Assembly (NCBI GenBank): GCA_030427805.1
Contig: JAUICP010000005.1
Coordinates: 409,517 to 473,516, forward strand
Length of the DNA stretch: 64,000 nucleotides
Reading direction: 5' to 3'
DNA from: Bdellovibrionia bacterium
GTDB lineage: Bacteria; Bdellovibrionota; Bdellovibrionia; Bdellovibrionales; JAGQZY01
Each line of letters opens with the position of its first letter. The stretch's first letter is position 1. The translations under genes and the position numbers were made by a program. Of the stretch, positions 16,268 through 24,853 are shown piece after piece. Under the pieces are notes generated by a model that saw only the letters and a list, made by a program, of their open reading frames with translations, did no database searches and was not told where the DNA came from.

Positions 16268-16298
16268 CAAAGGCTCCGCAATTAAGCGGAAGCCTTTG
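16268..16298 (-). terminator. Hairpin/terminator at the end of the small gene at 16282
   Basis: Arms CAAAGGCTCCGC and GCGGAAGCCTTTG pair over 12 bp with one bulged A and a 6-nt loop that contains the stop codon of the gene ending at 16282. In the minus direction the stem is not followed by a clean U-run, so it may also be an attenuator before the J-domain gene. Confidence 0.5.
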
Positions 16299-16533
16299 TG
16301 TTGTTTTCTTTGTTCTCTTGAATCTTCTGAAGGTATTTTTCTTGAGCAGCTTCTTTCATCTCTCGGATTTCTTTCTTTGTGACCTTCTGACCGTTCTTCT
16401 TTGTGTACGGAACTTCAAGTTCATGGAGTGCAAGATTTGCGTTTAAGAAATAAGTCTCACCGGACTCAGTTTTCAAAAGTAAGCTGTTTGATTTCTTGAT
16501 GAATCTTACTGATTTAATGTTTTTGTTACTCAT
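16282..16533 (-). CDS. Small hypothetical protein with RBS in an inverted repeat
   Basis: The protein has 83 aa from the ATG at 16533 (RBS AAGGAG); the open frame extends upstream to 16650 but that part overlaps a structured GC-rich region. Residues 5-40 look like a small beta-sheet (IKSVRFIKKSNSLLLKTESGETYFL), and the rest is a highly charged Lys/Glu helix. A 59-aa protein at 60550-60729 beyond attR has a similar start and beta pattern (NAKNITLKNDYILIFLEDGSV), so the two may be diverged homologues. The function is unknown. Confidence 0.5.
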   Translation of the reverse strand: MSNKNIKSVRFIKKSNSLLLKTESGETYFLNANLALHELEVPYTKKNGQKVTKKEIREMKEAAQEKYLQKIQENKENNTKASA

Positions 16534-16538
16534 TTTTT

Positions 16539-16762
16539 TCTCCTTATTGGTTGTTAAGAGCCTTTTTTTTCTTGGCGGCTCACCCTGAGCCTCCCGCCAA
16601 GACAAAAAAGCAGGAGTCAGAAGACGCATTTGCGTCCACTTGCTCGTCAAGCGTATGCGGCAGTCTGCGTGACCGCAGTGCCTTTAGGCCGGAGGCACGG
16701 AGACTGAGAGCAAGATCATGGATGCTGTGCGGATTAGACGACAGACAACAAACATAAGGAGA
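16539..16762. promoter_or_regulatory. Highly structured GC-rich leader bounded by RBS-sequestering arms
   Basis: The outer arms TCTCCTTAT (16539-16547) and ATAAGGAGA (16754-16762) are a perfect 9-bp inverted repeat containing the RBS of the gene starting at 16533 on the minus strand. Between them lie further hairpins: CTTGGCGG/CCGCCAAG (16571-16601), GACGCA-ttt-GCGTC (16623 region), CTGCG-tgac-CGCAG (16666 region) and GTGCCT/AGGCAC (16678 region). The segment is GC-rich within AT-rich DNA and contains no supported gene. It could be a structured 5' leader RNA, a small RNA or an origin-like region; the sequence alone does not decide. Confidence 0.45.
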
Positions 16763-16859
16763 TATAAATGAATAAGTATCAAAATATATTAAATTGAAAG
16801 TAAGTAAGAAACTCTATACTAATTTCTTTGCTCTAGTCCGAATATCTTTTTGTTCAACG

Positions 16860-16903
16860 CAAATTCTCCTTCAGGGCTGTGGGCCTTAAAAAAGGAGAAT
16901 TTG
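16860..16903 (+). promoter_or_regulatory. RBS-occluding hairpin before the small membrane protein gene
   Basis: A perfect 12-bp inverted repeat (CAAATTCTCCTT at 16860-16871 and AAGGAGAATTTG at 16892-16903) with a 20-nt loop. The right arm contains the AAGGAG ribosome binding site of the ATG at 16906, so the mRNA would bury its own RBS. This geometry suggests translation control by a trans factor, temperature or coupling. Confidence 0.6.
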
Positions 16904-16905
16904 GT

Positions 16906-17079
16906 ATGAACAAACAAAGTAACGAAATAAAAAAAGATGAAGTTGTCTTTGAAATTACATTCAAGATAACAAATAAAGATTATAAAATAAGCCTTGCTAC
17001 TCGCAGAGCTTGGCTTGTAGGAGTTATCATTATTATTTTACGATTTATACTATCATTCACGGGTCATCAGAACCCGTGA
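16906..17079 (+). CDS. Small single-span membrane protein
   Basis: The protein has 57 aa from the ATG at 16906. A polar N-terminus (MNKQSNEIKKDEVVFEITF) is followed by one hydrophobic helix (AWLVGVIIIILRFILSF). The RBS lies in a perfect 12-bp hairpin, and the stop codon lies in a terminator stem at 17057-17079. It is perhaps a regulatory or toxin-like membrane peptide, but no family is recognised. Confidence 0.45.
   Translation: MNKQSNEIKKDEVVFEITFKITNKDYKISLATRRAWLVGVIIIILRFILSFTGHQNP
17057..17079. terminator. Bidirectional terminator between convergent genes
   Basis: Stem TCACGGGT / ACCCGTGA (8 bp) with a 7-nt loop, followed by TTTTAG. It overlaps the stop of the plus-strand small gene and abuts the stop of the minus-strand FG-GAP gene. 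Confidence 0.7.
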
Positions 17080-17081
17080 TT

Positions 17082-19550
17082 TTAGTTGGCAGCAAGTCTC
17101 GGCTGAAAACCTTCTTTTATTAAATAATGACCTTCTTTGAGAGGGCCAAAATCTTGAAGTTTACCAGATGGCCAACGTATATGTACGGACTTTGCTTTTG
17201 TATCTGCGCCAAGTCCAAAATGAAGGAGCATCTGTGATTGAGCAGCTCCATTGTTAGCCACAAGTTGCCTTTTAATAACTTTTCCAGATTGAGTCGTGAC
17301 TGATACCGTGGAGCCGATGGCATTCCTATTACTATCGTTCCCCTCAAGAGAGATTGTTATGCTGTGATTTTTTTCGTTAAAATGATTTTCAAAATACTGA
17401 ATAGTTGGGTAGGTATACTTTAATGACCCTGGATCGCCATTTCTCAAAAAAAGATCAATCTTCCCATCTTTGTTTGGATCGCCTGTTGCGATTACATAAC
17501 CATCGTATATAGAGTCAACACCTTCTAAATATCCAACTTCAACAAAATCATTGTTCCCCAAATTTAGAAAAAGGCGATTTCTCTGATACCCCGCCATAGA
17601 TGGTGCAGTTTTAAATTTTCCGTCTCTTAGAATACTAACGAAAGACCAATCCCTCTGCCTATAAGTTCGATATGGCTCTAATACATCATTATATGTTTTC
17701 TTCGCAGCAACAGCACGAGTAAATAGGCTGGATAAATCGTATTTTTTATCTTTGTTTTCACCACTCCATAAACCCGTTGCTACATATATATCCAAAAGAC
17801 CATCATTGTTGTAATCCAAGAATTCAATACCAGCAGCTCCTTCTCCAACAAACGAAGCATTAGTTGAACTTGTAATATCGGAAAAACTAATTTTCTTTTT
17901 TTCTCCAGATTGATGGCCGGAGAAAATTTTGATTCCAGGGTCACTAGGAAAATCAAAATACCAATTTGCATTACATGAGCTATTAAATCTCTGTCTAGCA
18001 TAAAAGTTTACATTGGTAATTGCAATGTCATTAACTCCATCATTATTCAAATCTCCAATGGCAACGCCCATCCCATAGCCCTTGTTTTTAAAATCTACCA
18101 AATCATTAACTGGGGTAAATCCTTTGCCAGATTGGTTTTCATATAATGGGCTTAGGTTAGAACGATCATCAACAACAAGAAGGTCCATATCTCCATCAAA
18201 ATCGTAGTCTGTAGCAATAGAACTATGGGGAAAGACACTTGTGTATTTGCTCAGCCCCTTTTTACCCCAAGCAGCTTTAGTTGCGTCAACAAAAGCCCTG
18301 TCTTTGCTTTTGTTGGCAAGATTTCTGAAAAACCCTTGTGGGTATTCAAACTTTTTATCAGTCGCAGAATCTAAAACGGTAAAGTCTCTTTTACCAGGAA
18401 ATCCAACGTAAAGATCAAGAAATCCATCTCGATCAAAGTCAGCTACAGTTGCCGGCATAGGTAAATTGTAATTTAATTTTCCTTTAACAAAGTTTTTAAC
18501 TGGAGTAAACTTCCCATTATTATTAATCAGATAAGCCAAATCTGAATCATCTTTGTCATATTCAAATAGAGTCATGATTGCATCCGAATCACCATCATTA
18601 TCAAAATCCGCAAAAATTGCAGTCTTGACCGCAGACAAAGAGCTTAATATAGACTCGTTGACAATATTCCAAGTTCCATCTTTTGCGCCATATAAAAGTT
18701 GAGATAGTTTAGCTGATCCAGAATAAATATCCAAAAAACCATCTCCATTTATGTCATTAACAGATATGGCATAGCCACCTCTTCGGATTGCTTCTGAACG
18801 TTCATGAATAGATACCTTGTTTAATGAAGATTGAGATGTTCTTTCTATAAAAGCGGGCTCTCTATTAGCAACAACTCTTTCTCCCGAAAGAACCTTATTT
18901 CCTTCAATAATCCATTTGTTATTTTTGAAAGAAACTTGAACAGCCATTGTTCCTCGATCATTCAAGCGATAACCTTCCTTATTAAAACCACGAATATCAT
19001 ATCTGATTTCTATTTGAGCTGAGTTAAAGTTCAGGTTTTTGGAAGACCGTTCTTTTTCAGAAATAAGATATTTCATGCCTATAATTTCAGCCGATGAAAT
19101 TTTTGAATAAGACTTTAAAAAGCTTCCATCCCATCTTGTTACGGAGTTATTTTTATCAGAAAGTTCATAGATTGATATGTCAGAATAGGTTTTCTTTGAG
19201 GCTAGACTTTTGTCTGCTGGGTATTGAAACTGTCCTTTTTCCGCCAAAAGCTCATTAAAAGAGCTGGCACTTCCATTTTCCCAGGACTCTTGCCAAGCTT
19301 TCAATAAGGTCTGTTCAATGCCCAAATATTGAACCTCATCTTGAAGACATTTATCAAGCTGCTTATCACGTTGCCAATCATCAACATCTTTTGAGCCAAT
19401 TTCGGTAGCTGGATTTAGGTCTTTTTCTAATTGTTCTAGTCTTTTTTCAGGAGGGACCTTGGAGAGCCTTTTTTGATACTCTACAGTACCGTCGGCAAAA
19501 ACATGCATTGGCACCAAAAGAAGTAATATCCAAAAAAAACGCCATTCCAT
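17082..19550 (-). CDS. Secreted FG-GAP/VCBS repeat protein with ASPIC/UnbV domain
   Basis: The protein has 822 aa. It has a signal peptide (FFWILLLLVPMHVFADG), then an N-terminal domain of about 230 aa of unknown type. At least seven FG-GAP-like calcium-binding loops of the Dx[DN]xDGxxD form follow: DINGDGFLD, DFDNDGDSD, DFDRDGFLD, DYDFDGDMD, DLNNDGVND, DYNNDGLLD and DPNKDGKID. The C-terminal about 80 residues (NAIGSTVSVTTQSGK to HIRWPSGKLQDF) match the ASPIC/UnbV domain. Such beta-propeller proteins are exported and often adhesive or matrix-associated. It is ICE cargo, transcribed opposite to its neighbours and bounded by its own terminator. The ligand is unknown. Confidence 0.85.
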   Translation of the reverse strand: MEWRFFWILLLLVPMHVFADGTVEYQKRLSKVPPEKRLEQLEKDLNPATEIGSKDVDDWQRDKQLDKCLQDEVQYLGIEQTLLKAWQESWENGSASSFNELLAEKGQFQYPADKSLASKKTYSDISIYELSDKNNSVTRWDGSFLKSYSKISSAEIIGMKYLISEKERSSKNLNFNSAQIEIRYDIRGFNKEGYRLNDRGTMAVQVSFKNNKWIIEGNKVLSGERVVANREPAFIERTSQSSLNKVSIHERSEAIRRGGYAISVNDINGDGFLDIYSGSAKLSQLLYGAKDGTWNIVNESILSSLSAVKTAIFADFDNDGDSDAIMTLFEYDKDDSDLAYLINNNGKFTPVKNFVKGKLNYNLPMPATVADFDRDGFLDLYVGFPGKRDFTVLDSATDKKFEYPQGFFRNLANKSKDRAFVDATKAAWGKKGLSKYTSVFPHSSIATDYDFDGDMDLLVVDDRSNLSPLYENQSGKGFTPVNDLVDFKNKGYGMGVAIGDLNNDGVNDIAITNVNFYARQRFNSSCNANWYFDFPSDPGIKIFSGHQSGEKKKISFSDITSSTNASFVGEGAAGIEFLDYNNDGLLDIYVATGLWSGENKDKKYDLSSLFTRAVAAKKTYNDVLEPYRTYRQRDWSFVSILRDGKFKTAPSMAGYQRNRLFLNLGNNDFVEVGYLEGVDSIYDGYVIATGDPNKDGKIDLFLRNGDPGSLKYTYPTIQYFENHFNEKNHSITISLEGNDSNRNAIGSTVSVTTQSGKVIKRQLVANNGAAQSQMLLHFGLGADTKAKSVHIRWPSGKLQDFGPLKEGHYLIKEGFQPRLAAN

Positions 19551-19769
19551 CTTAAATTCTCCTCTTTGTCTAGGGATAAGTATATGCTAACATTTTATAT
19601 GTATTATGACGCGGATCAACTGATAAGTTTAGTGGACTAAAGTGTGCCAACCTGAGTCAGTAAGAGCAATTTTGCTTTATTGGCTGTTAGTATATCCTTA
19701 AACACAGGCTGAAGACCGGAAACTAGATTTTCCCTTGGACGAAAGAAGAGGGACGGTCAGGGGGAAAAG

Positions 19770-20315
19770 ATGAATAACAAAAGAAGGGGCTTTTTAATCT
19801 ATGGTAGTTTTTTTAGTCTTTCTGGTCTACTTCCTTCAAGTATTTCTAGTCGCTTAGGATTGGACTCAAAAGACTCTTGCTTCTTAGCAGTGTTTGAAAC
19901 TTTTTTCCCAAAGTCGCTGTCTCAATCTGAATACGACATTCTCAAGAAAAGCTATATGGATACTGACTCCCTGAATGAAGTTTATCTCAAAATGAAACAG
20001 AATGGTAAAATTCTCAATAGTGAGAGCTTTTATTCTAATAAAGGAAATAAGTGGGCAGTAGTCTTCGATAGCAAAGCATCCTATTATAGATGGTGCTATG
20101 ATGTTGTTGGCTCAAGGTATTTCGATGAACTCAAACTTTTAACCGCTGGTTTTACTGTTGAAAATTATGGTTATAGAATCCCATCTAAATTCTCTAAATT
20201 AAACATTAAACAACTACTCTCTGAGGTTGATCGTAATAATTTAGAGAGAGAGGATTTGCACAAAACAAAGGCGATAAGTGACTTAAATGCTTTCCAACGG
20301 ACAACTATATCTTAA
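19770..20315 (+). CDS. Hypothetical exported protein at the head of the cargo locus
   Basis: The protein has 181 aa. The N-terminus MNNKRRGFLIYGSFFSLSGLLPSS has a twin-arginine-like RRGFL before a hydrophobic stretch, resembling a Tat signal. The remainder is helical with aromatic residues (FETFFPKSLSQSEYDILKKSY, YYRWCYDVVGSRYFDEL). The general layout recalls gluconate-dehydrogenase-subunit-3-like Tat proteins, but no diagnostic motif is present. The end overlaps the next gene by 29 bp, so it is the first gene of a tightly packed plus-strand operon. Confidence 0.5.
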   Translation: MNNKRRGFLIYGSFFSLSGLLPSSISSRLGLDSKDSCFLAVFETFFPKSLSQSEYDILKKSYMDTDSLNEVYLKMKQNGKILNSESFYSNKGNKWAVVFDSKASYYRWCYDVVGSRYFDELKLLTAGFTVENYGYRIPSKFSKLNIKQLLSEVDRNNLEREDLHKTKAISDLNAFQRTTIS

Positions 20316-20973
20316 ATTAAATCTACACCCGACATTTTTGGCTGAATTACAATCAGAATTATATCGTTTATTCGATGGAATTATTTTAAAAAATATCAAT
20401 GCTCAAAAGATTGATGAAATAGGGTTCCTCGTACCTATTCAGTCAATACTTTCAAAGGAATACCCCACAATATATTTTTTACTAAATCAAAAAAATCTGA
20501 GAAGTGTTATGAATGAAAATTTCTTTAGATTTTTATTTACTGATCCGAATCAGTTTGACCCCGATACTCCAAGCAAAAAGCTAGACAGGTACTATCCACA
20601 TATCGACAAAAATGGACCTTCTAAAATACCAGCAGGTAGTCTAAATATTCCTGTTATAAATTGTGATGAAAATACGATTCTGAATTGGCACGAACTTAAC
20701 GAAAGTGAACTTAAAAAAGTTGTACATTTCGACTGGGTTGATATTCTTTATGAGACTTCGGAAAAATCAGTCGTAGATTCACTTTCCATGAATATGGATT
20801 CTGCGTACTTAATACGAACAGATAAGTTTCATTCAGTCGTAAATCAGAGTCGAAAGAAAAGAGTTATTTTTGGATGGCATATTAGGCCCAATATTACATG
20901 GTTAAAAGTCAAAGACCTTTTGTTGAAAAAAGATTTATTTCAGAACTATGAATTTGATAATACTATACCATGA
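20287..20973 (+). CDS. Putative Fe(II)/2-oxoglutarate-type oxygenase
   Basis: The protein has 228 aa. Residues 95-220 show a double-stranded beta-helix pattern. YYPHIDKNGPSK supplies H-x-D, followed by GSLNIPVINCDENTILNWHE, then a late YLIRTDKFHSVVNQSRKKRVIFGWHI supplying a distal His and the Arg that would bind the co-substrate carboxylate. That order (HxD, then H, then R) is the Fe(II)/2OG signature. The substrate is unknown. Overlapping ends with both neighbours indicate an operon. It is one of about five oxygenase-like genes in this 10-kb cargo. Confidence 0.6.
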   Translation: MLSNGQLYLKLNLHPTFLAELQSELYRLFDGIILKNINAQKIDEIGFLVPIQSILSKEYPTIYFLLNQKNLRSVMNENFFRFLFTDPNQFDPDTPSKKLDRYYPHIDKNGPSKIPAGSLNIPVINCDENTILNWHELNESELKKVVHFDWVDILYETSEKSVVDSLSMNMDSAYLIRTDKFHSVVNQSRKKRVIFGWHIRPNITWLKVKDLLLKKDLFQNYEFDNTIP

Positions 20974-22054
20974 CCCTTATTACGATTTACACGGAACACT
21001 GAGCCTTAGTTATATTAATGAGTTGGCAGACCTTTCCAATACAAAAGCCTGTTGTTTTTTTGATAAACGAAGTGAAGAAAAATTAAAGTTCTTAGAAAAA
21101 CAATATCATAAAAATATTAACTTTATAGATGTGAGCAATTACACAGATGACATCTATTCAATTATGTATGATGAGTTTAATCCACATATCGAGAAACTTT
21201 GCGAAAAGCTTTGTTTAAAATTTAAACCAAAAAAAATTTTATTTTTTAACGAATTCTATTTCTTAAAATATTTTAGAAAAATTGATGCATCTAAAATATA
21301 TTTTGTTAGATCTCTTTCTAAACCTCTCCTTCAAGCTCTCAAAAAAACCGCGACTGACTCTTTGCAAAGTGAGAGCTCTATAAGAATTGAAGAAAAACGA
21401 GGCCGAGCTGAAATATTGGCTATGAGCTATGCAGATTTATTTGTTGTTGATAGCAACTGTTCTCAAAAAGCACTTAAGGGTTATTATAATGAGACCTCAA
21501 TTTTGATAACTGGATTTATCAATAAGCAGAAGTATGCAGAAGTTCGGCCTCCTAATTTCGATTTACTAAGCGCCTATTTTTTGGGCAGAATTGACTGGCA
21601 AAAGGGACTGCACCGACTAAAGAACCCTATATCCTCTTCTCTGGAAATTATAGGCGATCAGATACTAACAAAGGGTGGAGTTGATGGGCTTGATAACGCA
21701 CGCTACCATAGTTGGATGAAATTTGAAGACTATAAACAATTGATCTCCCCCATTCCTTTTGCACTGTTTCCACATATTTGGGAGTCAAATGGTCTAACCG
21801 TACAAGAAGCCCTTACAATGGGAAAAATAGTAGTGGTGCAGGTGGGATCTGGAGGCTGTGAAGAATATATTAAGCATGGGATAAATGGATTTTTATTTGA
21901 TTTCGGATTGCATGAGGATTGGGAGTTTTTTATAAAAAATATTAAAAATTCTTATGATTTAGAGTATGTTTCAAAAGCTGCAAGACACACAATCCCTGGG
22001 AATGGTTATGAAAAGAGTATTCAAATTTTGGCAGAAATTATTAGGGGCACCTAA
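20948..22054 (+). CDS. GT-B glycosyltransferase (GT4-like)
   Basis: The protein has 368 aa with no membrane anchor. The C-terminal half has the GT4 donor-site pattern: YFLGRIDWQKGLHRL opening the second Rossmann domain, ALFPHIWESNGLTVQEALTMG with the E-x7-E type acidic pair, and GSGGCEEYIKHGINGFLF. The N-terminal half is a more divergent acceptor domain. It overlaps the upstream oxygenase by 26 bp and the desaturase downstream, so it is in the operon. It may glycosylate the lipid or small molecule made by the neighbouring enzymes; donor and acceptor are unknown. Confidence 0.78.
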   Translation: MNLIILYHDPYYDLHGTLSLSYINELADLSNTKACCFFDKRSEEKLKFLEKQYHKNINFIDVSNYTDDIYSIMYDEFNPHIEKLCEKLCLKFKPKKILFFNEFYFLKYFRKIDASKIYFVRSLSKPLLQALKKTATDSLQSESSIRIEEKRGRAEILAMSYADLFVVDSNCSQKALKGYYNETSILITGFINKQKYAEVRPPNFDLLSAYFLGRIDWQKGLHRLKNPISSSLEIIGDQILTKGGVDGLDNARYHSWMKFEDYKQLISPIPFALFPHIWESNGLTVQEALTMGKIVVVQVGSGGCEEYIKHGINGFLFDFGLHEDWEFFIKNIKNSYDLEYVSKAARHTIPGNGYEKSIQILAEIIRGT

Positions 22055-22814
22055 AGAAAAAGAAATAAGGATAATTCAATTTGTAGCTCACCTGTTGCTG
22101 GTTTATTCAGTTATCAGATTTCCAATTCTTACATTTTACGGTTTTTTATGGGGATGGCTTATAAGTGGCTTAGGAGGAGTTCTAATTGGGCACAGATATG
22201 CAGCCCATAAACAATTTGAATTTCCTAATAATTTTATAAAATATTTTTTCTACACATTGTACAATTTAAACACCATAGGTAGTGCCGTAAACTATGCAAA
22301 TATCCATTGGCTTCATCACCAATACAGTGATGATTTAGAAAAAGACCCAACTACATGGAAAAGAACTGGAATTATAGCGACACATTTTACTTTTTATGGC
22401 TTTAATTTTTCAGGAAAGTTTAAAATAAGACGCTACAAAACACTGATGAAAGACTCTGCTAACCGTTTTTTTCATAATTATTACTTCGCTCCTCATTTGG
22501 TTTTTGGAATAATCTTATTATTTTTCGGCTACCAATATTTTTTGGCCTTTTTAGTGGTTCCTGCTGTTATCTGCTTTCACATTGCTCAATTTCAAGTGGG
22601 TATTTTACACGTTAATTTACCTGGTGCTTTTAGAAAATATAAACACATGGAGGCATACAATATTCCCTGGCTCAAACCTTTACTTTTTGGTGAGGAGCTT
22701 CACAACAACCATCATGCCAATCCTAATGATGTGAACAGAGGTGAAGGAGATGGAATTGCACAGTTCGATCCACTATATAGACTTGTTATCAAACCCTTCT
22801 TTCGAGTTAATTGA
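22002..22814 (+). CDS. Acyl desaturase (membrane fatty acid desaturase family)
   Basis: About 270 aa from the ATG at 22002 or 22008; the frame is open from 21966 but upstream starts would overlap the glycosyltransferase further. All three histidine boxes of membrane desaturases are present: HRYAAH (HxxxxH), HWLHHQ (HxxHH) and ELHNNHHANP (HxxHH). Four hydrophobic segments separate them (LLVYSVIRFPILTFYGFLW, ISGLGGVLIG, LVFGIILLFFGYQYFLAFLV and neighbours). The family inserts a cis double bond in acyl chains using a di-iron centre. Placed in the oxygenase/glycosyltransferase operon, it suggests that a lipid is being modified. Confidence 0.88.
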   Translation: MVMKRVFKFWQKLLGAPKEKEIRIIQFVAHLLLVYSVIRFPILTFYGFLWGWLISGLGGVLIGHRYAAHKQFEFPNNFIKYFFYTLYNLNTIGSAVNYANIHWLHHQYSDDLEKDPTTWKRTGIIATHFTFYGFNFSGKFKIRRYKTLMKDSANRFFHNYYFAPHLVFGIILLFFGYQYFLAFLVVPAVICFHIAQFQVGILHVNLPGAFRKYKHMEAYNIPWLKPLLFGEELHNNHHANPNDVNRGEGDGIAQFDPLYRLVIKPFFRVN

Positions 22815-23352
22815 ACATTTTTCTTTAGAAGTTAATAAAGAAAGTGACCTTGTCGAGGATGACAAAGGTAGGTGGGATATTGATCGAATGAAAAGATATA
22901 AATTTGACGAATATCTGTATACAACGATTGATGGTAAAATTGTAAATATGACTTTCAATAAATGGTATGGGAATTTTTTAAGGGTGGGAATTAACTCCTA
23001 CACTCTATCTGAATACAGAGGACAAGTATTTCGTCCACTATGGAAAAAAGGGGGGTATATGGATTTAACCCATAAAAAGCACGAATCGAATGCAGATGGG
23101 TACTTTTGCACCTTCTACCCCAAAAATTCCAAAATAAAAAGCGTCATAAAGATGCTTCAAAAAAAAACTCCGAACCGAAGCTTTACTTTTGGAGGAACTT
23201 CATCTGGATGGCTGAGTAAATTTCATATACATGGTGACACTCCTATCACTTTTAGGTTTGTTCCTCAGTATATCAGCTATGCCAACAACAAAGGAAGTGA
23301 AACTGAAAATTACACGGCCTTGATAGCAATATTAGAAAATGACAAAGTTTGA
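22741..23352 (+). CDS. Hypothetical protein of the oxygenase cargo operon
   Basis: The protein has 203 aa from a GTG at 22741; an in-frame ATG at 22750 is an alternative. It is soluble and rich in aromatic and basic residues (RMKRYKFDEYLYTTIDGKIVNMTFNKWYGNFLRVGIN). It has a central strand-rich region and a C-terminal FHIHGDTPITFRFVPQYISY. The latter carries an HxH but not a clear 2OG signature. It overlaps the desaturase by 74 bp and the next gene by 14 bp. I do not recognise a family. Co-transcription with oxygenases suggests a shared pathway. Confidence 0.5.
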   Translation: MKEMELHSSIHYIDLLSNPSFELIEHFSLEVNKESDLVEDDKGRWDIDRMKRYKFDEYLYTTIDGKIVNMTFNKWYGNFLRVGINSYTLSEYRGQVFRPLWKKGGYMDLTHKKHESNADGYFCTFYPKNSKIKSVIKMLQKKTPNRSFTFGGTSSGWLSKFHIHGDTPITFRFVPQYISYANNKGSETENYTALIAILENDKV

Positions 23353-24007
23353 AAAATTACTTTACCTCCCATTAGAGCTTTCTCTTCCCTCTGATATCAA
23401 TGTTGGACACTTAGATGGCATAGACTACTCAGATATGTATTGTGACGAATACCGGAACTGCTATCATATAAATCTTTTCACATCTAGGATGGAACCCACC
23501 AAATTCATGAACTTATTTCCTCAACTGTCGAAATGGCTTCATCAGGTGGTATTCCCAATTTTCCTTGGACGAGTTATGATTATAGTTACTCCTCCATATC
23601 AAAAAAATAATCTTCACATTGATTGTTCGCCAGATAAGTTTAATACACTTCAACACAAGTTTCGTTTTGTTATCCAAGGGCAGGTTGATAGTCTTTGTTT
23701 TTCATTCAGAAATAAAACGACTGTAAGCCCAAACAATATCAATATGCCATTTATTATGGATGGAAAGTGGCCTCACTATATGGTTAATTCCTGCCCTTAT
23801 AGAAAATACACCCTTGCTATTGGTTGGCCGTGGGAACCCGACTTACAAAATGAGTCATACATAAATCTTTTGGAGAAAAGTTTTAAAATTCATGAGGAAA
23901 ATGGATTGTTCATTCGTGAAAACGATGAATTGCCAGACAATTGGCAAACCCTTTTTGAAAAAAAATATCTTGGAGGAAAAGTTCCTAGCTGGCACAAGGA
24001 TATCTAA
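23339..24007 (+). CDS. Putative cupin/2OG oxygenase-like protein
   Basis: The protein has 222 aa. The middle contains YQKNNLHIDCSPDKFNTLQH (H-x-D), then KFRFVIQGQVDSLCFSFRN. The second half has PFIMDGKWPHYMVNSCPYRKYTL with a distal His and nearby Arg/Lys, then IGWPWEPDL. The H-x-D to H spacing of about 120 residues and the beta-rich pattern suggest a double-stranded beta-helix oxygenase. It overlaps the preceding gene by 14 bp. Reaction and substrate are unknown, and a non-catalytic cupin remains possible. Confidence 0.5.
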   Translation: MTKFEKLLYLPLELSLPSDINVGHLDGIDYSDMYCDEYRNCYHINLFTSRMEPTKFMNLFPQLSKWLHQVVFPIFLGRVMIIVTPPYQKNNLHIDCSPDKFNTLQHKFRFVIQGQVDSLCFSFRNKTTVSPNNINMPFIMDGKWPHYMVNSCPYRKYTLAIGWPWEPDLQNESYINLLEKSFKIHEENGLFIRENDELPDNWQTLFEKKYLGGKVPSWHKDI

Positions 24008-24028
24008 TTTTAAAAAAAACCTCACAGT

Positions 24029-24853
24029 TTAATGTAATTGTTCATAACTTTGAAAATCAAAGTTTCTTGCGGGCTGGTCTTTTGAATATTCACTCATTTC
24101 GCTCAAAGACTTCACATAGTTGATTTCAGGATTGTAATTTAAAACATCGTTGAGATCAGTAAAAACTAAAAATTCACCTTTGGCTGCTATCATTGAGTCA
24201 ATAAGAGATAAGGGGATTTTTAACTCTAAAAAAAGACGAACTCTTTTCATCATAAAAACATCATTTTCATATATTGCGTTTTGTATTGTCTCCTTTGCGG
24301 CATCTAAATTTCTTACCAAATATGGATCAGTTATATGAAATTTTCCTGTATGCAAACCAAGCTGCCCGTCTAAAATCATATTTTTCCCACTAAAAAAAAT
24401 AGGAGTGCAAGCCGAGAGGCACATTCTTCTTACAGGAACCCAAGTGTCAAGACCTCTTTCTTTTACATAACTGGCAATCTTGTAGGCTTCTTCTTCGGAA
24501 CCTCCTTGCGAACTAAGAACTAGTGTCTCGACATCTTGATGTTTTGAGAGTAAATCAATAAGTACTTCGCTCGAACCTGGGCTTAGAGGTCCTTTAAAAG
24601 CTATGGTCTTTTTATTATTAACCTTTAGTATTCCAACTTCATATGCCCCAAGGCTAATCCTAGCAAGATTGTCATAATATTCTTTGTCAACATCAGAGCA
24701 ATCTCCATTTAATACATGAGTGGGTGTACACAAATAGACACCTGTTATTGAATTTGGGGAGTATTCATACATATCAGGAGTTATCTTTATATCCTGAGCA
24801 ATTGCATATGATGACATTAATGCTAAAGCAGATAATACAAAAAATGATCTCAT
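24029..24853 (-). CDS. Periplasmic Clp-protease/crotonase-fold-like protein (COG3904-type)
   Basis: The protein has 274 aa from the ATG at 24853, preferred because AAGGAG lies upstream and a signal peptide (FFVLSALALMSSYAIAQD) starts there. The core VETLVLSSQGGSEEEAYKIASYV, then VRRMCLSACTPIFFSG, then GQLGLHTGKF follows the ClpP/SppA-like periplasmic family pattern. In that pattern a G-G-S/x loop forms the oxyanion region and the serine in the SAC turn would be the nucleophile. It is transcribed against the operon on both sides. It could be an exported peptidase or a non-catalytic member. Confidence 0.65.
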   Translation of the reverse strand: MRSFFVLSALALMSSYAIAQDIKITPDMYEYSPNSITGVYLCTPTHVLNGDCSDVDKEYYDNLARISLGAYEVGILKVNNKKTIAFKGPLSPGSSEVLIDLLSKHQDVETLVLSSQGGSEEEAYKIASYVKERGLDTWVPVRRMCLSACTPIFFSGKNMILDGQLGLHTGKFHITDPYLVRNLDAAKETIQNAIYENDVFMMKRVRLFLELKIPLSLIDSMIAAKGEFLVFTDLNDVLNYNPEINYVKSLSEMSEYSKDQPARNFDFQSYEQLH

